From positions 1-60,865 of the forward strand of contig CAJOEC010000010.1 in assembly GCA_905233425.1 (NCBI GenBank): a stretch of 60,865 nt of DNA. Reading direction: 5' to 3'. A program made the translations under genes and the position numbers. Origin of the DNA: an uncultured Prevotella sp. GTDB taxonomy: Bacteria > Bacteroidota > Bacteroidia > Bacteroidales > Bacteroidaceae. Positions 48,701 through 57,664 of the stretch are shown here, piece by piece. How positions within the stretch are numbered: position 1 is the stretch's first letter; each line of letters begins with the position of its first letter. The notes below the pieces were generated by a model. It was not told the origin of the DNA, did not search any database, and saw nothing but the letters and a program-made list of their open reading frames with translations.

Positions 48701-49027
48701 CTCGTCCTTGTTGTTCACGTCGTCGTTGAGCTTTACCATCATGATACTCAGTCCGTTCTGCGACCTCGTGGTGGTCTTGAGGCGGTTCACCTCGCCGAAA
48801 GTGAAGAGGTAGCGCTCCATCGGACGCGACACCTGCTGCTCCACCTCCTCGGAAGAGGCGCCGGGATAGACGGCCACAACCACGCCCTGGCGGATGGTGG
48901 CGTGTGGGAACTCATCCTTCGGCATGTCCCACATGCCGAAGATGCCAAGCACAAACAGGATGCCTATGATAAGCAGCGTTATAGAGTAATGCTCCAGTGG
49001 CCAACGGAGCCAGTTCATCTTGTTCAT
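45800..49027 (-). CDS. efflux RND transporter permease subunit
   Basis: A 1075-residue AcrB/CzcA-superfamily pump. It has an N-terminal helix (LEHYSITLLIIGILFVLGIFGMW), two large periplasmic loops, and the two six-helix bundles (SAIVAAITIPLSTFVSVSIMYM; NIVTLAALIVVLGMIVDNSIVVIDGYLEYL). Residues about 498-536 (TPQPLPEREG...TPLLQREGQGGGS) are a palindromic-element insert in the cytoplasmic loop between the two halves. It is flanked by tolC-like and adaptor genes in one operon. Substrate unknown. Confidence 0.93.
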   Translation of the reverse strand: MNKMNWLRWPLEHYSITLLIIGILFVLGIFGMWDMPKDEFPHATIRQGVVVAVYPGASSEEVEQQVSRPMERYLFTFGEVNRLKTTTRSQNGLSIMMVKLNDDVNNKDEVWSKIKHGLNTFRLSLPGGVAALLVMDDFGNTSALLIAIDSPERSYRELKQYSDDLSDRLRRIPSVANVKILGEQKEQISLYIDRERLQAYGIGHQVLFAHLQAQGLTTMSGGISDDDQHIPIHIVNTEDSEDEIANQIIFSDPLTGKVARVRDIAKVVREYEPMSSRIEQDGHPCVLISMEMTPGNNVVQYGKEVERVLKRFVEEELPSDVKVTRIADKPKVVSQSITSFLRDLLIAMVIIILVMMVLFPLRSAIVAAITIPLSTFVSVSIMYMAGIELNIVTLAALIVVLGMIVDNSIVVIDGYLEYLGKGFEPKEAAIESAKQYFMPMMLATICICGIFFPFLITMKGMFLDCLEDFPWTITINLMVSLLLAVTVIPFLEVLLIKRPTPQPLPEREGSGYTQGQNVAEEVYTPLLQREGQGGGSAITKFVQKSYDRALAFTFAHPWITIFGGIAIILLSTVIIPTLKIRLFPYADRDQFAVEIYLPDGKGLAETEAIADSVKHVLEKDERITGITAFLGCSSPRFMDAYAPQVAGSNFAQFIVNTTGDIATLDLLAEYQPMLSEAFPKAYVKFKRLDYLEVDELEYRFYGDNLDSLHVVAERLMERMREMPELEWVHTDFFQPYPIINVVLDPVVSAQLGITRTTAQLALSAASSDLRVGQIWEGNYELPIVVKDDADMTFSDIANLGITSPMSLASAGLYNISPTLSNFAPTNTIPLRQIAKVEPFWSESSIMHRGGERCITVTAHFVQGVFTAPVEKRIAEIMQNEILIPQGVRTEVGGEIEYGDEAMPQIIGGISIAMIIVFFFLLFNFKKYGITLVCMAALGLMIPGALIGLGLMNRALGLTSIFGLITLMGMIMRNEILIFEHAIDLIKKYVAEHGDWTVDRKAYNEAVKQAAYEAGKRRMVPIFLTTATTAVGVVPMIIAQSSFWMPVGVTIFAGGIGSLIMVVMMLPVVYWKVNLK
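47420..47536. repeat. AGACCC/GGGTCT-bounded palindromic element in frame within the RND gene
   Basis: 117 bp (39 codons) with terminal inverted repeats AGACCCACCCCC and GGGGGTGGGTCT, each attached to a CCCCTCCC-GGGAGGGG palindrome. Second copy of the ilvB-ilvN element. The insert lies in a cytoplasmic loop, a permissive site. Confidence 0.85.
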
Positions 49028-49039
49028 TTACGATTAAGA

Positions 49040-50143
49040 TTAATATACCACCTTTGTTCCTTCACTCAGTTTCTGGTACCCTTCAATGACGACATGCTGG
49101 CCGTCGCTGATACCTGTCGTCACGACCACGCGATTGCCATTCGTCTCGCCTATGTTCACCGCTGTGCGATGCGCAGTGTTGTCATCGGCTATCGTCCACA
49201 CGAACAGCGTTCCATCAGCTTTCCGCTGTACCGCCGTCACGGGCAGCGTCAGCAGTCCAGTAGACTGCGGCACTGCCGCAGTAAACCGAACAGAGGCCAC
49301 CATGCCAGGCAGCAGGACGCGGTCACGGTTTGCCACATTGATGCTGATGTCATAGCTGTGCGTCAGTGCGTCGGCCTGCACGCCCTTCTCTATCCGTCCG
49401 CCTTCAAAGGTCCGTCCGATGGCCTCCACATTAATTATAGAAGGAGTGTTTGCTCCTATGCTGTTAATCTCGCCTTCAGGAATGGCGACCTTCACCTTCA
49501 CGGTGCCGATGTTGAGGATGCTGACCACCGACTGTGACGGCATCGCCGTTTCGCCAACGCCGATGAGCTTGCGCCCGATGACACCACTGACAGGAGCCAC
49601 GAGACGACAGTCGGCGAGATTCTTCTTAGCCACTTCAAGCTGCGACTTGGCCTGAGCCACCTTGCTCTGAATCTCCACCCACTTAACCTCTGGCAGCGAA
49701 CCGTTGTCGTGGAGCATCGAGTAACGCTCCAGTGCATCGTTGGCCTGTGTCATCTGGGCTTCGGCAGAGGTTAGAAGGTTGCGGGCCTGAGTGTCGTCCA
49801 TCTCGGCAATGAGTTGTCCGCTACTGACAGCCTGACCCTCGCTCACTAATATCCGCTTGACCACCCCCATACTGGTGAAACTGACAGATGTTGCCTCGCT
49901 CTCAACCACGATGCCCACGTATGATTGGTCGCTACTTGAACCTGCCACTGCCGCCACCGTCTCAATCATAACACGTGTCGGGGCTTTCTGTCTCTCTTCC
50001 TTTTTCTCGCCACAGGCAGAAAACAGCACAGGCACAAACAGAAGACACAAAAGTAACGTCTTTAACTCCTTTAACTCCTTTAACTCCTTTAACTCCTTTA
50101 ACTCCTTTAACTCCTTTAACTCCATTAACTTCTTAAACTCCAT
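49040..50143 (-). CDS. efflux RND transporter periplasmic adaptor (membrane fusion lipoprotein)
   Basis: A 367-residue HlyD/AcrA-type adaptor with barrel-sandwich parts (ILVSEGQAVSSGQLIAEMDD; CRLVAPVSGVIGRKLIGVGE), a hairpin (EAQMTQANDALERYSML) and a lipobox (LLFVPVLFSACGEKK). The N-terminus is odd: about 26 residues, mostly KEL repeats, are encoded by 9-bp repeats and precede the hydrophobic core. It links the RND pump to the TolC-like duct. It starts 9 bp after the 7TM-HD gene. Confidence 0.9.
   Translation of the reverse strand: MEFKKLMELKELKELKELKELKELKELKTLLLCLLFVPVLFSACGEKKEERQKAPTRVMIETVAAVAGSSSDQSYVGIVVESEATSVSFTSMGVVKRILVSEGQAVSSGQLIAEMDDTQARNLLTSAEAQMTQANDALERYSMLHDNGSLPEVKWVEIQSKVAQAKSQLEVAKKNLADCRLVAPVSGVIGRKLIGVGETAMPSQSVVSILNIGTVKVKVAIPEGEINSIGANTPSIINVEAIGRTFEGGRIEKGVQADALTHSYDISINVANRDRVLLPGMVASVRFTAAVPQSTGLLTLPVTAVQRKADGTLFVWTIADDNTAHRTAVNIGETNGNRVVVTTGISDGQHVVIEGYQKLSEGTKVVY
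50061..50143. repeat. 9-bp tandem repeat (TTAAAGGAG on the coding strand) supplying a start codon
   Basis: About seven copies of TTAAAGGAG plus degenerate units provide the ATG and the KEL-rich n-region of the adaptor lipoprotein signal peptide. Each unit contains AAAGGAG, a Shine-Dalgarno-like sequence. Confidence 0.8.
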
Positions 50144-50152
50144 AATAACATT

Positions 50153-52198
50153 CTATTTTTTCTCTTCAGGATAACTTATACGTGTGTGATAAATGGTTTT
50201 CAGTTTCTCTATGAGTACGGTCTTCGCATACTGAATGTCACGGAACGTGATGGGACACTCGCGGAAGAAACCGTCCTTGACCTGCGAGTCTATTATGCGG
50301 TTCACCAGGTCGCGGATGCTCTGCTCAGTGTAGTCGGGCAGCGAGCGCGATGCGGCCTCCACGGCGTCGGCCATCATCAGTATGGCCTGTTCCTTAGTGA
50401 ATGGGTTAGGACCAGGATACGTGAAGAGCAGGTCGTCGACTGGCTCGTCGGGGTGCTCGTTCTTGTACTTTATGTAGAAATACTTCGCCTTGCCCTGACC
50501 GTGGTGTGTGGATATGAGTTCACGTATCTGCACGGGAAGGTTGTACTTGTCGGCCAGTTTCAGGCCCTCGGTGACGTGGCTAACAATCATCTGCGCACTG
50601 TCGATGCACGACAGACGGTCGTGGGGACTTATTCCTCCCGGCTGGTTCTCAGTGAAATAGATGGGGTTCACAGTCTTGCCAATGTCATGGTATAGCGCTC
50701 CCGTGCGCACCAACTGCGGGTTGCCGCCAATCTTTCGGGCTATCTCCGCCGCCAAGTTGCCCACCTGTATAGAGTGCTGGAACGTGCCGGGAGCCACCTC
50801 ACTCATGCGCCGCAGCAGCTCCTTGTTCATATCGCTGAGTTCGATGAGCGTGATGTCGCTGATGAAGCCAAAGAACTTCTCTATGAGGTAAAGCATCGGG
50901 TAACAGCAGAAGATGATGATGCCACAGATGGCCAGGTAGTTCAGCTCGGAGCGGTCCATCAACTCGATACTGCCCGAGCGTATGAGATAGACTGAGATGT
51001 TGGTTATTATGGCCGCTATGGTTGTTACGATGGCAGTCCAGAAAATCTGCGACCGGCTGCTCAGTTCGCGCATCGACAAGATGGCGGCCATGCCTGCCAC
51101 TAACTCCACGCTGATGAACTCAAGTGGGCGCTGCAACTGACAGGCGCAGATGAGCACCACCGTGACATGGGCGGCAAAAGCTGTGCGTGAGTCCATGAAC
51201 ACGCGGATGAAGATAGGCACGATGGCAAAGGGGAGGATGAAGATGTGCAGCATATTATGGCTCACGAGGAGCGATGCCATGATGCAAGCTAAGACTATGA
51301 GTACGTAAATCATCCCCACGCTGCGGAAACGGTCGAAATAGTCCTTGCGGTTGAGCTGGAGAAAGACTGTGAACATGGCAATGACAATGAAAACGTATAG
51401 CATCTCTCCGACGAGTGTCATCGTCAGTCCCGATTGGTCACTATTGCGGTTCTCCTGCTCTTTCTGGTAGGACAGTAAAATCTGGTAAACCTGTTGGTCG
51501 ACCAGCTGCCCCTGGTCTACAATCTTCTGTCCTTGCTTCACCACGCCATTGGCTTTAGGCACACTGGCCTTCAGCTCTTCCATGCTGGCCTCGCTGCGCT
51601 CACGGTCATAGACGAGATTGGGCACTATATAGTCGTTGAGGTTGAGTGTCTTCAGCTGCTCTGAATAATCGGCGAGTGCCGGGGCAGACATCAGTGTCTC
51701 GTATGCCTGCATGGCTGTCAACACACTGTTGGCGCTGACACTTGTCACCTCCTTGTCGTCAATGCGCCGCAACATGCGCGTCGTGTCTGCCACCAACGGC
51801 TCCAGGGTGTCTATGATTCCCTTGGCATAAAGTATGCGCAACTGGTTTCTTACGGCTGTCGTGAAGGCACGGCCCATGCCGGGATGCTCCTTCAGCATCT
51901 GGCTTACGAAAAGCTGCTCCTGCGCTGCACAAACGTTGTCGTTGTACACATAGTATGGCTCATAGCCCTGCAAAGCCTCCGCCTGCTCACGCTGTATGAT
52001 TGAGTCGCTCTTGTAGATGGGGAAGTCGAAAGTCGCCCTCAGGTCATTGTAACGCCACACACTGCCTAACTCCACTTTGAATGTGGTATGGTTGTCACGG
52101 GGCATGAACCACAAGATGACGCCCATAGTGACCACCACTAAAGCCGCACGCCAGGCCACTCCGCGCCACGTCAGCTCGCTGTTAATGTTAATGTTCAT
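50153..52198 (-). CDS. 7TM-HD phosphohydrolase (PgpH-like)
   Basis: A 681-residue protein: an N-terminal helix (VAWRAALVVVTMGVILWF), a large extracytoplasmic 7TMR-HDED part, seven membrane segments (LTMTLVGEMLYVFIVIAMF onward) and a cytoplasmic HD domain with H(S)IQVGNLAAEIA, LYHDIGK and STHHGQGKAKYF. Family members hydrolyse cyclic di-AMP. It is the first gene of a probable operon with the RND efflux genes, which might link second-messenger turnover to envelope transport. Confidence 0.9.
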   Translation of the reverse strand: MNININSELTWRGVAWRAALVVVTMGVILWFMPRDNHTTFKVELGSVWRYNDLRATFDFPIYKSDSIIQREQAEALQGYEPYYVYNDNVCAAQEQLFVSQMLKEHPGMGRAFTTAVRNQLRILYAKGIIDTLEPLVADTTRMLRRIDDKEVTSVSANSVLTAMQAYETLMSAPALADYSEQLKTLNLNDYIVPNLVYDRERSEASMEELKASVPKANGVVKQGQKIVDQGQLVDQQVYQILLSYQKEQENRNSDQSGLTMTLVGEMLYVFIVIAMFTVFLQLNRKDYFDRFRSVGMIYVLIVLACIMASLLVSHNMLHIFILPFAIVPIFIRVFMDSRTAFAAHVTVVLICACQLQRPLEFISVELVAGMAAILSMRELSSRSQIFWTAIVTTIAAIITNISVYLIRSGSIELMDRSELNYLAICGIIIFCCYPMLYLIEKFFGFISDITLIELSDMNKELLRRMSEVAPGTFQHSIQVGNLAAEIARKIGGNPQLVRTGALYHDIGKTVNPIYFTENQPGGISPHDRLSCIDSAQMIVSHVTEGLKLADKYNLPVQIRELISTHHGQGKAKYFYIKYKNEHPDEPVDDLLFTYPGPNPFTKEQAILMMADAVEAASRSLPDYTEQSIRDLVNRIIDSQVKDGFFRECPITFRDIQYAKTVLIEKLKTIYHTRISYPEEKK

Positions 52199-52220
52199 CT
52201 GTCTTTTTAAATTCTGAGGG

Positions 52221-52251
52221 CAAAATTACACAAAAAAGCCGAAAGTGCAAA
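52221..52251 (-). promoter_or_regulatory. promoter of the 7TM-HD/efflux operon
   Basis: On the minus strand: TTTG, 19 bp, TAATTTTG. The -33 box and spacer lie within the terminator hairpin of the upstream ATP synthase operon. Confidence 0.55.
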
Positions 52252-52260
52252 ACTTTCGGC
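52232..52260 (-). terminator. rho-independent terminator of the ATP synthase operon
   Basis: On the minus strand: GCCGAAAGT, loop, ACTTTCGGC (perfect 9-bp stem), followed by TTTTTT. It starts about 50 bp after the atpG stop. Confidence 0.75.
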
Positions 52261-52308
52261 AGGAAAATAGACTAATATGCGCAATTCAAGCAATAATTGA
52301 AGCAACAA

Positions 52309-53280
52309 TCAGTTGTTCACAGAGCCACCCACGATGTCGAGCAGTTCGCTGGTGATGGCCTGCTGACGACCCTTGTTGTACTGCAGATCCAGTTGGCGCA
52401 ACAGCTCGTCGGCATTGTCGGTGGCCGTCTGCATGGCAACCATGCGGGCGGCGTGTTCCGAGGCAACGCTATCAAGAAGGGCAGTATAGAGCATCAAATG
52501 GCCCATCTTCGGGACGAGTTCATAGAGCACGGTGTTCATGTCAGGCTCAACGATGAAGTTGTCGTTGAGCGGGGCCACTTCGTTCTCAGCTTTCGCTTTC
52601 TTACGCCATCCCTTCTCCTTTAAGTAGTCCTGCACCTTTTTCGTGACAATATTCGTTGAGAGGTCGCGCTCATGGTCGCGGTCCAGCTCACTCCGGATAT
52701 CGATTGGCAGGAAAGTCTTGTTGGTGAGAATCTGGGAGCCGGCACTCTTGAAGTGATGGTAGACGAGTTCCACTTTGTCTATCTCTCCTGCGACAAAGCG
52801 GTCGCCCAACTCCTCGGCCAGTTTGATGCATTGCTGCACATTGGGGTGATCAACGAGGTCGGCCAGGTCGCATTTCACGTTATAACCCAATTTGACGGCT
52901 TTCTCAGCCACCTTGCGGCCAATGGGATAGACCTCCACATTGTCCTTGCCTAACTCGTTGGAGAGAGCCTCCACCGCTCTGGTCATCACCTTGATGATGT
53001 TGGCGTTGAAGCCGCCACAGAGCGACGAGTTACTGGAGAACACCACCATTGCCACTCGCTTCACGTCGCGCTCGTGGTCGAATGCTGTTCCCACCTCGAC
53101 CTCGGCAGCGAGGAACGACTTCAATATATGCTCCAGCATCTCCTCGTAGGGCAGCATGTTCTGTATTGCAATCTGGGCATGATGCAGCTTCGACGAGGCC
53201 ACCATCTTCATGGCAGACGTAATCTTGCGCGTGGATTTTACCGAGGCGATGCGGCCTTTGATTTCTTTTAGACTTGGCAT
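52309..53280 (-). CDS. atpG: ATP synthase F1 subunit gamma
   Basis: A 323-residue gamma subunit. N-terminal LKEIKGRIASVKSTRKITSAMKMVAS and C-terminal DNADELLRQLDLQYNKGRQQAITSELLDIVGG coils form the rotor shaft. It is somewhat longer than the E. coli protein, as usual in this phylum. Last gene of the atp operon; a 128-bp gap with a heptamer palindrome separates it from atpA. Confidence 0.95.
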   Translation of the reverse strand: MPSLKEIKGRIASVKSTRKITSAMKMVASSKLHHAQIAIQNMLPYEEMLEHILKSFLAAEVEVGTAFDHERDVKRVAMVVFSSNSSLCGGFNANIIKVMTRAVEALSNELGKDNVEVYPIGRKVAEKAVKLGYNVKCDLADLVDHPNVQQCIKLAEELGDRFVAGEIDKVELVYHHFKSAGSQILTNKTFLPIDIRSELDRDHERDLSTNIVTKKVQDYLKEKGWRKKAKAENEVAPLNDNFIVEPDMNTVLYELVPKMGHLMLYTALLDSVASEHAARMVAMQTATDNADELLRQLDLQYNKGRQQAITSELLDIVGGSVNN

Positions 53281-53290
53281 AATCTTCTTT

Positions 53291-53413
53291 AATTAGTAAT
53301 TAGAAATGAGTAATTAGTAATTATGATTACTTCTTAGGCGGATGAAACCACAGCAATGAAACGTTTTTTGGATTTCAAAGGCAATCATAATTACTCATTA
53401 CTAATTACTCATT
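53291..53413. repeat. TAATTAG/TCATTAC heptamer palindrome between atpA and atpG
   Basis: Heptamers TAATTAG, TAATTAG, AAATGAG, TAATTAG, TAATTAT at one end are complementary to TAATTAC, TCATTAC, TAATTAC, TCATT at the other, with a loop of about 50 nt. The atpA stop TGA is inside it (AATGAGTAATTAG). A homologous copy lies between atpE and atpF. Confidence 0.8.
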
Positions 53414-54992
53414 GATAAGTGGCGGCTATATCAGCCATCACAGCCTCAATCTTGTCGGTGGTGGCATCGTCAATCTTTCCGCTTCCGAGGGTTTCGATGA
53501 CCTCTGGAGCCGACGAACGCAGTTTGTCGAGGAACTGGTCCTGACACTGGCGCACCTTGTTGATGGGCACCTGGCGCATGAGTCCGTGCACACCGCAATA
53601 GAGAATGGCCACCTGCTCGCCGACAGGCATAGGGCTGTACTGCGGCTGTATGAGCAGCTGCTGGTTCTTGCGTCCGCGGTCGATTGTCATGGCGGTCACA
53701 GCGTCCATGTCGGAGGAGAACTTCGAGAAGGACTCCAGCTCACGGTACTGTGCCTGGTCAATCTTCAGCGTTCCGGCAACCTTCTTCATCGACTTGATCT
53801 GTGCCGATCCACCCACACGGCTCACGGAGATACCGACGTTGATGGCAGGACGCTGGCCCTGGTTGAAGAGGTCGCTCTCGAGGAATATCTGTCCGTCGGT
53901 GATGGAGATGACGTTTGTCGGGATGTATGCCGACACGTCGCCGGCCTGGGTCTCGATGATAGGCAGGGCGGTAAGCGAACCGCCACCCTTCACATGACCC
54001 TTCATGCACTCGGGCAGGTCGTTCATCTGCTCGGCCACTTCCTGCTGCTCGTTCATCTTTGCAGCACGTTCCAAAAGGCGTGAGTGCAGATAGAACACGT
54101 CGCCGGGGTATGCCTCACGTCCAGAGGGACGGCGCAAGATAAGCGATACCTCACGGTAGGCAACAGCCTGTTTCGACAGGTCGTCGTAGACCACCAGTGC
54201 TGGCAGGCCACGGTCGCGGAAATACTCGCCGATGGCGGCACCGGCAAACGGTGCATAGTACTGCATGGCGGCAGGGTCGGCGGCTGTTGCAGCCACGACA
54301 ATAGTATATGGCAGTGCACCGTGATCCTTCAACGTCTGCACGAGGGCAGCCACGGTAGACGCTTTCTGGCCTATGGCCACGTAGATGCAGTAGACGGGCT
54401 TGCCGGCCTCGTAGAAACTCTTCTGGTTGATGATGGTGTCGACGGCGATGGCGGTCTTACCCGTCTGACGGTCGCCGATGATAAGCTCGCGCTGTCCGCG
54501 GCCGATGGGAATCATCGAGTCGATGGCCTTCAGTCCTGTCTGCAGCGGCTCCTTCACGGGCTGACGATAGATGACGCCCGGGGCTTTGCGGTCCAGCGGC
54601 ATCTCGAAAGCTCCTTTAAGGTCTATGTCGCCCTTGCCGTCGATGGCCTGGCCCAGCGGGTTGATGACGCGGCCGAGCATATTGTCGTTCACGAGGATGC
54701 TGGAGATGCGGTGAGTACGCTTGACCACCATGCCTTCCTTGATGCCCGCAGTTGTGCCCAGCAGCACGCAGCCCACGTTGTCCTCCTCGAGGTTCTCAAC
54801 AATGGCCATCGTGCCGTTCTCGAACTCCAGCAACTCCTTGGCCTCGGCGTTGCGCAGACCGTAGATACGTGCCACACCATCGCTTACGGTGAGCACCGTG
54901 CCTATCTCGTCGAACTCTGCGGAATTGCTGATACCTTTCAGCTGCTCAAGAAGAACCTGTGAAACTTCGCTTGGTTTAATCTTATCTGACAT
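53409..54992 (-). CDS. atpA: ATP synthase F1 subunit alpha
   Basis: A 527-residue alpha subunit: [16 protein letters not shown] at the N-terminus, Walker [12 protein letters not shown], and [19 protein letters not shown] at the end of the nucleotide domain. It binds ATP non-catalytically and forms the hexamer with beta. The start is 7 bp after the atpH stop. The stop is inside a repeat. Confidence 0.97.
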   Translation of the reverse strand: MSDKIKPSEVSQVLLEQLKGISNSAEFDEIGTVLTVSDGVARIYGLRNAEAKELLEFENGTMAIVENLEEDNVGCVLLGTTAGIKEGMVVKRTHRISSILVNDNMLGRVINPLGQAIDGKGDIDLKGAFEMPLDRKAPGVIYRQPVKEPLQTGLKAIDSMIPIGRGQRELIIGDRQTGKTAIAVDTIINQKSFYEAGKPVYCIYVAIGQKASTVAALVQTLKDHGALPYTIVVAATAADPAAMQYYAPFAGAAIGEYFRDRGLPALVVYDDLSKQAVAYREVSLILRRPSGREAYPGDVFYLHSRLLERAAKMNEQQEVAEQMNDLPECMKGHVKGGGSLTALPIIETQAGDVSAYIPTNVISITDGQIFLESDLFNQGQRPAINVGISVSRVGGSAQIKSMKKVAGTLKIDQAQYRELESFSKFSSDMDAVTAMTIDRGRKNQQLLIQPQYSPMPVGEQVAILYCGVHGLMRQVPINKVRQCQDQFLDKLRSSAPEVIETLGSGKIDDATTDKIEAVMADIAATYQ

Positions 54993-54999
54993 ATCTTAG

Positions 55000-55539
55000 T
55001 TACTTCTTTAATGTGTTAAGAATAGAATTGAGCTCCGTCCTCACGCTCGCATCCATGCGGAACGTGTCGTAGTCGAGGATGAAGCCGCCGATGATGTCGG
55101 GGGTCACCTCGGTCTCGAACTCCACGGTGCCCTTAGTCTTGCTTTCCACCATGCGTCGCATGCGTTGCTCCGTCTCGGGAGCCACGGCCACGGCGGTGAT
55201 CAGTTTTCCACGGATGATGTTCTTCTGCTGACGATAGAGCGTCACATAGCTGTTGGCCATGAACTGCATGATGTTCTCACGGTCCTCCTTGAGCACCATC
55301 ACGATGAAGGCTTTTGTCAGCTGCGACGCCTTCTCCCCGCCGGCGGCGGTCTCAAGCAGCATCTGCTTCTTCTCCTTCGGCAACATGGGGTTGTCTATCG
55401 TGTGGCGCAGCTGGGGAACCTCGATGTAGCTCTTTGCCATGAGCTGCATCTCCTGATACACCTGCTCATCCATCTTCTGGTCGGTGGCACTCTTCAGCAG
55501 TGCACGTGCATAGCGAACTGAAATTACTCCAATATCCAT
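55000..55539 (-). CDS. atpH: ATP synthase F1 subunit delta
   Basis: A 179-residue delta/OSCP subunit: YARALLKSATDQ at the N-terminus and VTPDIIGGFILDYDTFRMDASVRTELNSIL at the C-terminus match the family. It joins F1 to the peripheral stalk b subunit. The gene lies 18 bp after atpF. Confidence 0.93.
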   Translation of the reverse strand: MDIGVISVRYARALLKSATDQKMDEQVYQEMQLMAKSYIEVPQLRHTIDNPMLPKEKKQMLLETAAGGEKASQLTKAFIVMVLKEDRENIMQFMANSYVTLYRQQKNIIRGKLITAVAVAPETEQRMRRMVESKTKGTVEFETEVTPDIIGGFILDYDTFRMDASVRTELNSILNTLKK

Positions 55540-55557
55540 ACGCTCGTACTTTATTAG

Positions 55558-56052
55558 TTATTTCTTGGAAACATCATCCAGCATACGGTCGATGAGATCC
55601 ATCTGTGCCTTGTCGCCCTGGAGGTTCTGCCTGAGAACCTTCTCGGCAATCTCGACACTTAGCGTGGCTACTTGCCTGCGGATGTCGGCAATGGCGGCTT
55701 TCTTCTCCTGCTCGATGGCGGCTCTGGCCTCCTCGAGCATTCGGCCACCCTCCTGGCGTGCCTTCTCCTGGGCTTTCTCCACTATGGCATCGCGAGTCTG
55801 AGCAGCCTCTTTCAGTATCTGCGACTGTTTCTCGCGTGCCTCCTGTAGGATGGATTCACCTTCTTTCTGTATATTGGCCAGACGCTCGTTTGCCTCCTGG
55901 GCCTTGCGCAGCGAGTCATCGATGAAAGCCTTGCGCTCCTGCACCATCGACGTGATGACGGGGAACCCGAACTTCCACAGGATGAACAGCACCACCAAGA
56001 ATGTCAGGGACATCCAGAACAGCAGGCCAGTACTCGGAACCAATAAATCCAT
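55558..56052 (-). CDS. atpF: ATP synthase Fo subunit b
   Basis: A 164-residue peripheral-stalk protein: one N-terminal membrane helix (LLFWMSLTFLVVLFILWKF) and a long charged coiled coil (AREKQSQILKEAAQTRDAIVEKA). Its order between atpE and atpH is standard. A long hairpin-forming repeat precedes it. Confidence 0.94.
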   Translation of the reverse strand: MDLLVPSTGLLFWMSLTFLVVLFILWKFGFPVITSMVQERKAFIDDSLRKAQEANERLANIQKEGESILQEAREKQSQILKEAAQTRDAIVEKAQEKARQEGGRMLEEARAAIEQEKKAAIADIRRQVATLSVEIAEKVLRQNLQGDKAQMDLIDRMLDDVSKK

Positions 56053-56064
56053 AATGCTGATGTT

Positions 56065-56202
56065 TAATTAGTAATTAGAAATGAGTAATTAGTAATTATG
56101 ATTACTTCTGCGACTGCTTTGGCAGCAGAAACAGACCTTTGTTCATTTGGCTTGCAATGCAATCATAATTACTCATTACTAATTATTAATTACTCACTAT
56201 TA
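56065..56202. repeat. TAATTAG/TCATTAC heptamer palindrome between atpE and atpF
   Basis: Same element as in the atpA-atpG gap: the outer heptamer arms match almost exactly while the loop differs in part. It starts right after the atpE stop, where TAA, TAA, TAG and TGA follow one another. In the mRNA it would be a long hairpin separating the highly needed c subunit from the rest. Confidence 0.8.
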
Positions 56203-56478
<276 letters not shown>

Positions 56479-56533
56479 CTATATTCTAAAAATCTAATCG
56501 CGCAACGAAAATTCTCAATTCTAAACTCTAAAC

Positions 56534-57607
56534 TCATTCATGTGCCGGCTCCACTCTTGCCAGTCCGATGAACACGGCGGAAAGCATTGTGAACACCATA
56601 GCCTGGATGAAACAGACGAGGCATTCGAGGCACATCATGAAGATACTCATTATTATCGACAGGGCCGACATTGATGTCTGCACGGCCACGCTCTGTGCTG
56701 CCACTAAGAAGATTATGCACGTGATGGCCACGGCGATGGCATGTCCTGCCATCATGTTGGCGAAAAGTCGGATCATCAGCGCGAAGGGCTTAGTGAAAAT
56801 GCCCACGAACTCGATGACGGGGATGGTGGGTATGGGTGCCTTCAGCCATGTGGGTACATCGGGCCAGAAGATGTCCTTCCAGTAGTGCTTGTTGCCCGAG
56901 AACTGCACGATGATGAACGTGCAGAGGGCGAGGAAGAACGTCACGGCGATGTTTCCAGTGACATTTCCACTGCCCGGCGGGAACGGTATGAGTCCCATGA
57001 CGTTACAGGTGAAGATGAAGAAGAAGCAAGTGAGCAGATAGGGGACGTATTTCTCGTATCCCTTCCCCACTCCAGGCTTGATGATGTCGTCGACGACATA
57101 CATCACCATCATCTCGACGAAGCCCACGAAGCCGCCGGGGGCGGGATCGCTGGCCTTGCGCTTCTTGTACCAGCGGGCACTCAGAAGTATGCAGCAGAGC
57201 AGCAACGCCACATTGATGAACATCACGGCCACGGTCTTCGTAATCGAGAGGTCGAGGACAGGCTCGCCGTTCTCAACAATCTTTCCCGCGTTATCGCCCT
57301 CAGTGGCCAAGGCCAGCCCCTGTATGTCGGCAGGCGCGTCGGCCTTCACGTGGCGCAGACCGTCGGCAGAGGCATGGTGCTCAAAACGTGACGAGCAGAA
57401 CACGTGCCAGCCAGTGCTGCTGCTCACGATGACAGGCAGTGGTATGACAATGCTGTTCTCGCCCTCGCCCCACACGTGCCACTCGTGAGAGTCTTTTATA
57501 TGCTCCAGCACCACCTCCTTGGCACTGAAGTCCTCGGCCCGTGCCGAAGGTGTCAGCGCAAAGATGGTCAGCGCAATGAGAAGCAGTCTTTTCAGTTTAC
57601 AATTCAT
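56534..57607 (-). CDS. atpB: ATP synthase Fo subunit a
   Basis: A 357-residue a subunit. N-terminal signal peptide (LKRLLLIALTIFALTPSARA) and a soluble extension of about 110 residues are typical of Bacteroidota. The conserved arginine is in KPFALMIRLFANMMAGHAIA. It forms the proton half-channels facing the c ring. Its ATG and first residues (MNCKL) lie within a heptamer-like run that fills the gap to the upstream small membrane gene. Confidence 0.94.
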   Translation of the reverse strand: MNCKLKRLLLIALTIFALTPSARAEDFSAKEVVLEHIKDSHEWHVWGEGENSIVIPLPVIVSSSTGWHVFCSSRFEHHASADGLRHVKADAPADIQGLALATEGDNAGKIVENGEPVLDLSITKTVAVMFINVALLLCCILLSARWYKKRKASDPAPGGFVGFVEMMVMYVVDDIIKPGVGKGYEKYVPYLLTCFFFIFTCNVMGLIPFPPGSGNVTGNIAVTFFLALCTFIIVQFSGNKHYWKDIFWPDVPTWLKAPIPTIPVIEFVGIFTKPFALMIRLFANMMAGHAIAVAITCIIFLVAAQSVAVQTSMSALSIIMSIFMMCLECLVCFIQAMVFTMLSAVFIGLARVEPAHE

Positions 57608-57662
57608 AGTTCACAATTAACAATTGCTGTGGAAGCAAATTATTCACTATTCACTCTTACCT
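57608..57662. repeat. heptamer run upstream of atpB
   Basis: On the minus strand AGTGAAT AGTGAAT AATTTGC and AATTGTT AATTGTG AACTATG AATTGTA run up to and include the atpB start. The GAAGCAAATTATTCACTATT part recurs inside uvrA (14114-14136) and in part at the RND-TolC junction (about 45785-45800). Confidence 0.65.
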
Positions 57663-57664
57663 TT

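Noticed and set aside
50061..50143. On/off phase variation of the efflux adaptor
   Set aside because: The period is 9 bp, so changes in copy number keep the frame; length tuning is possible but not frame switching.
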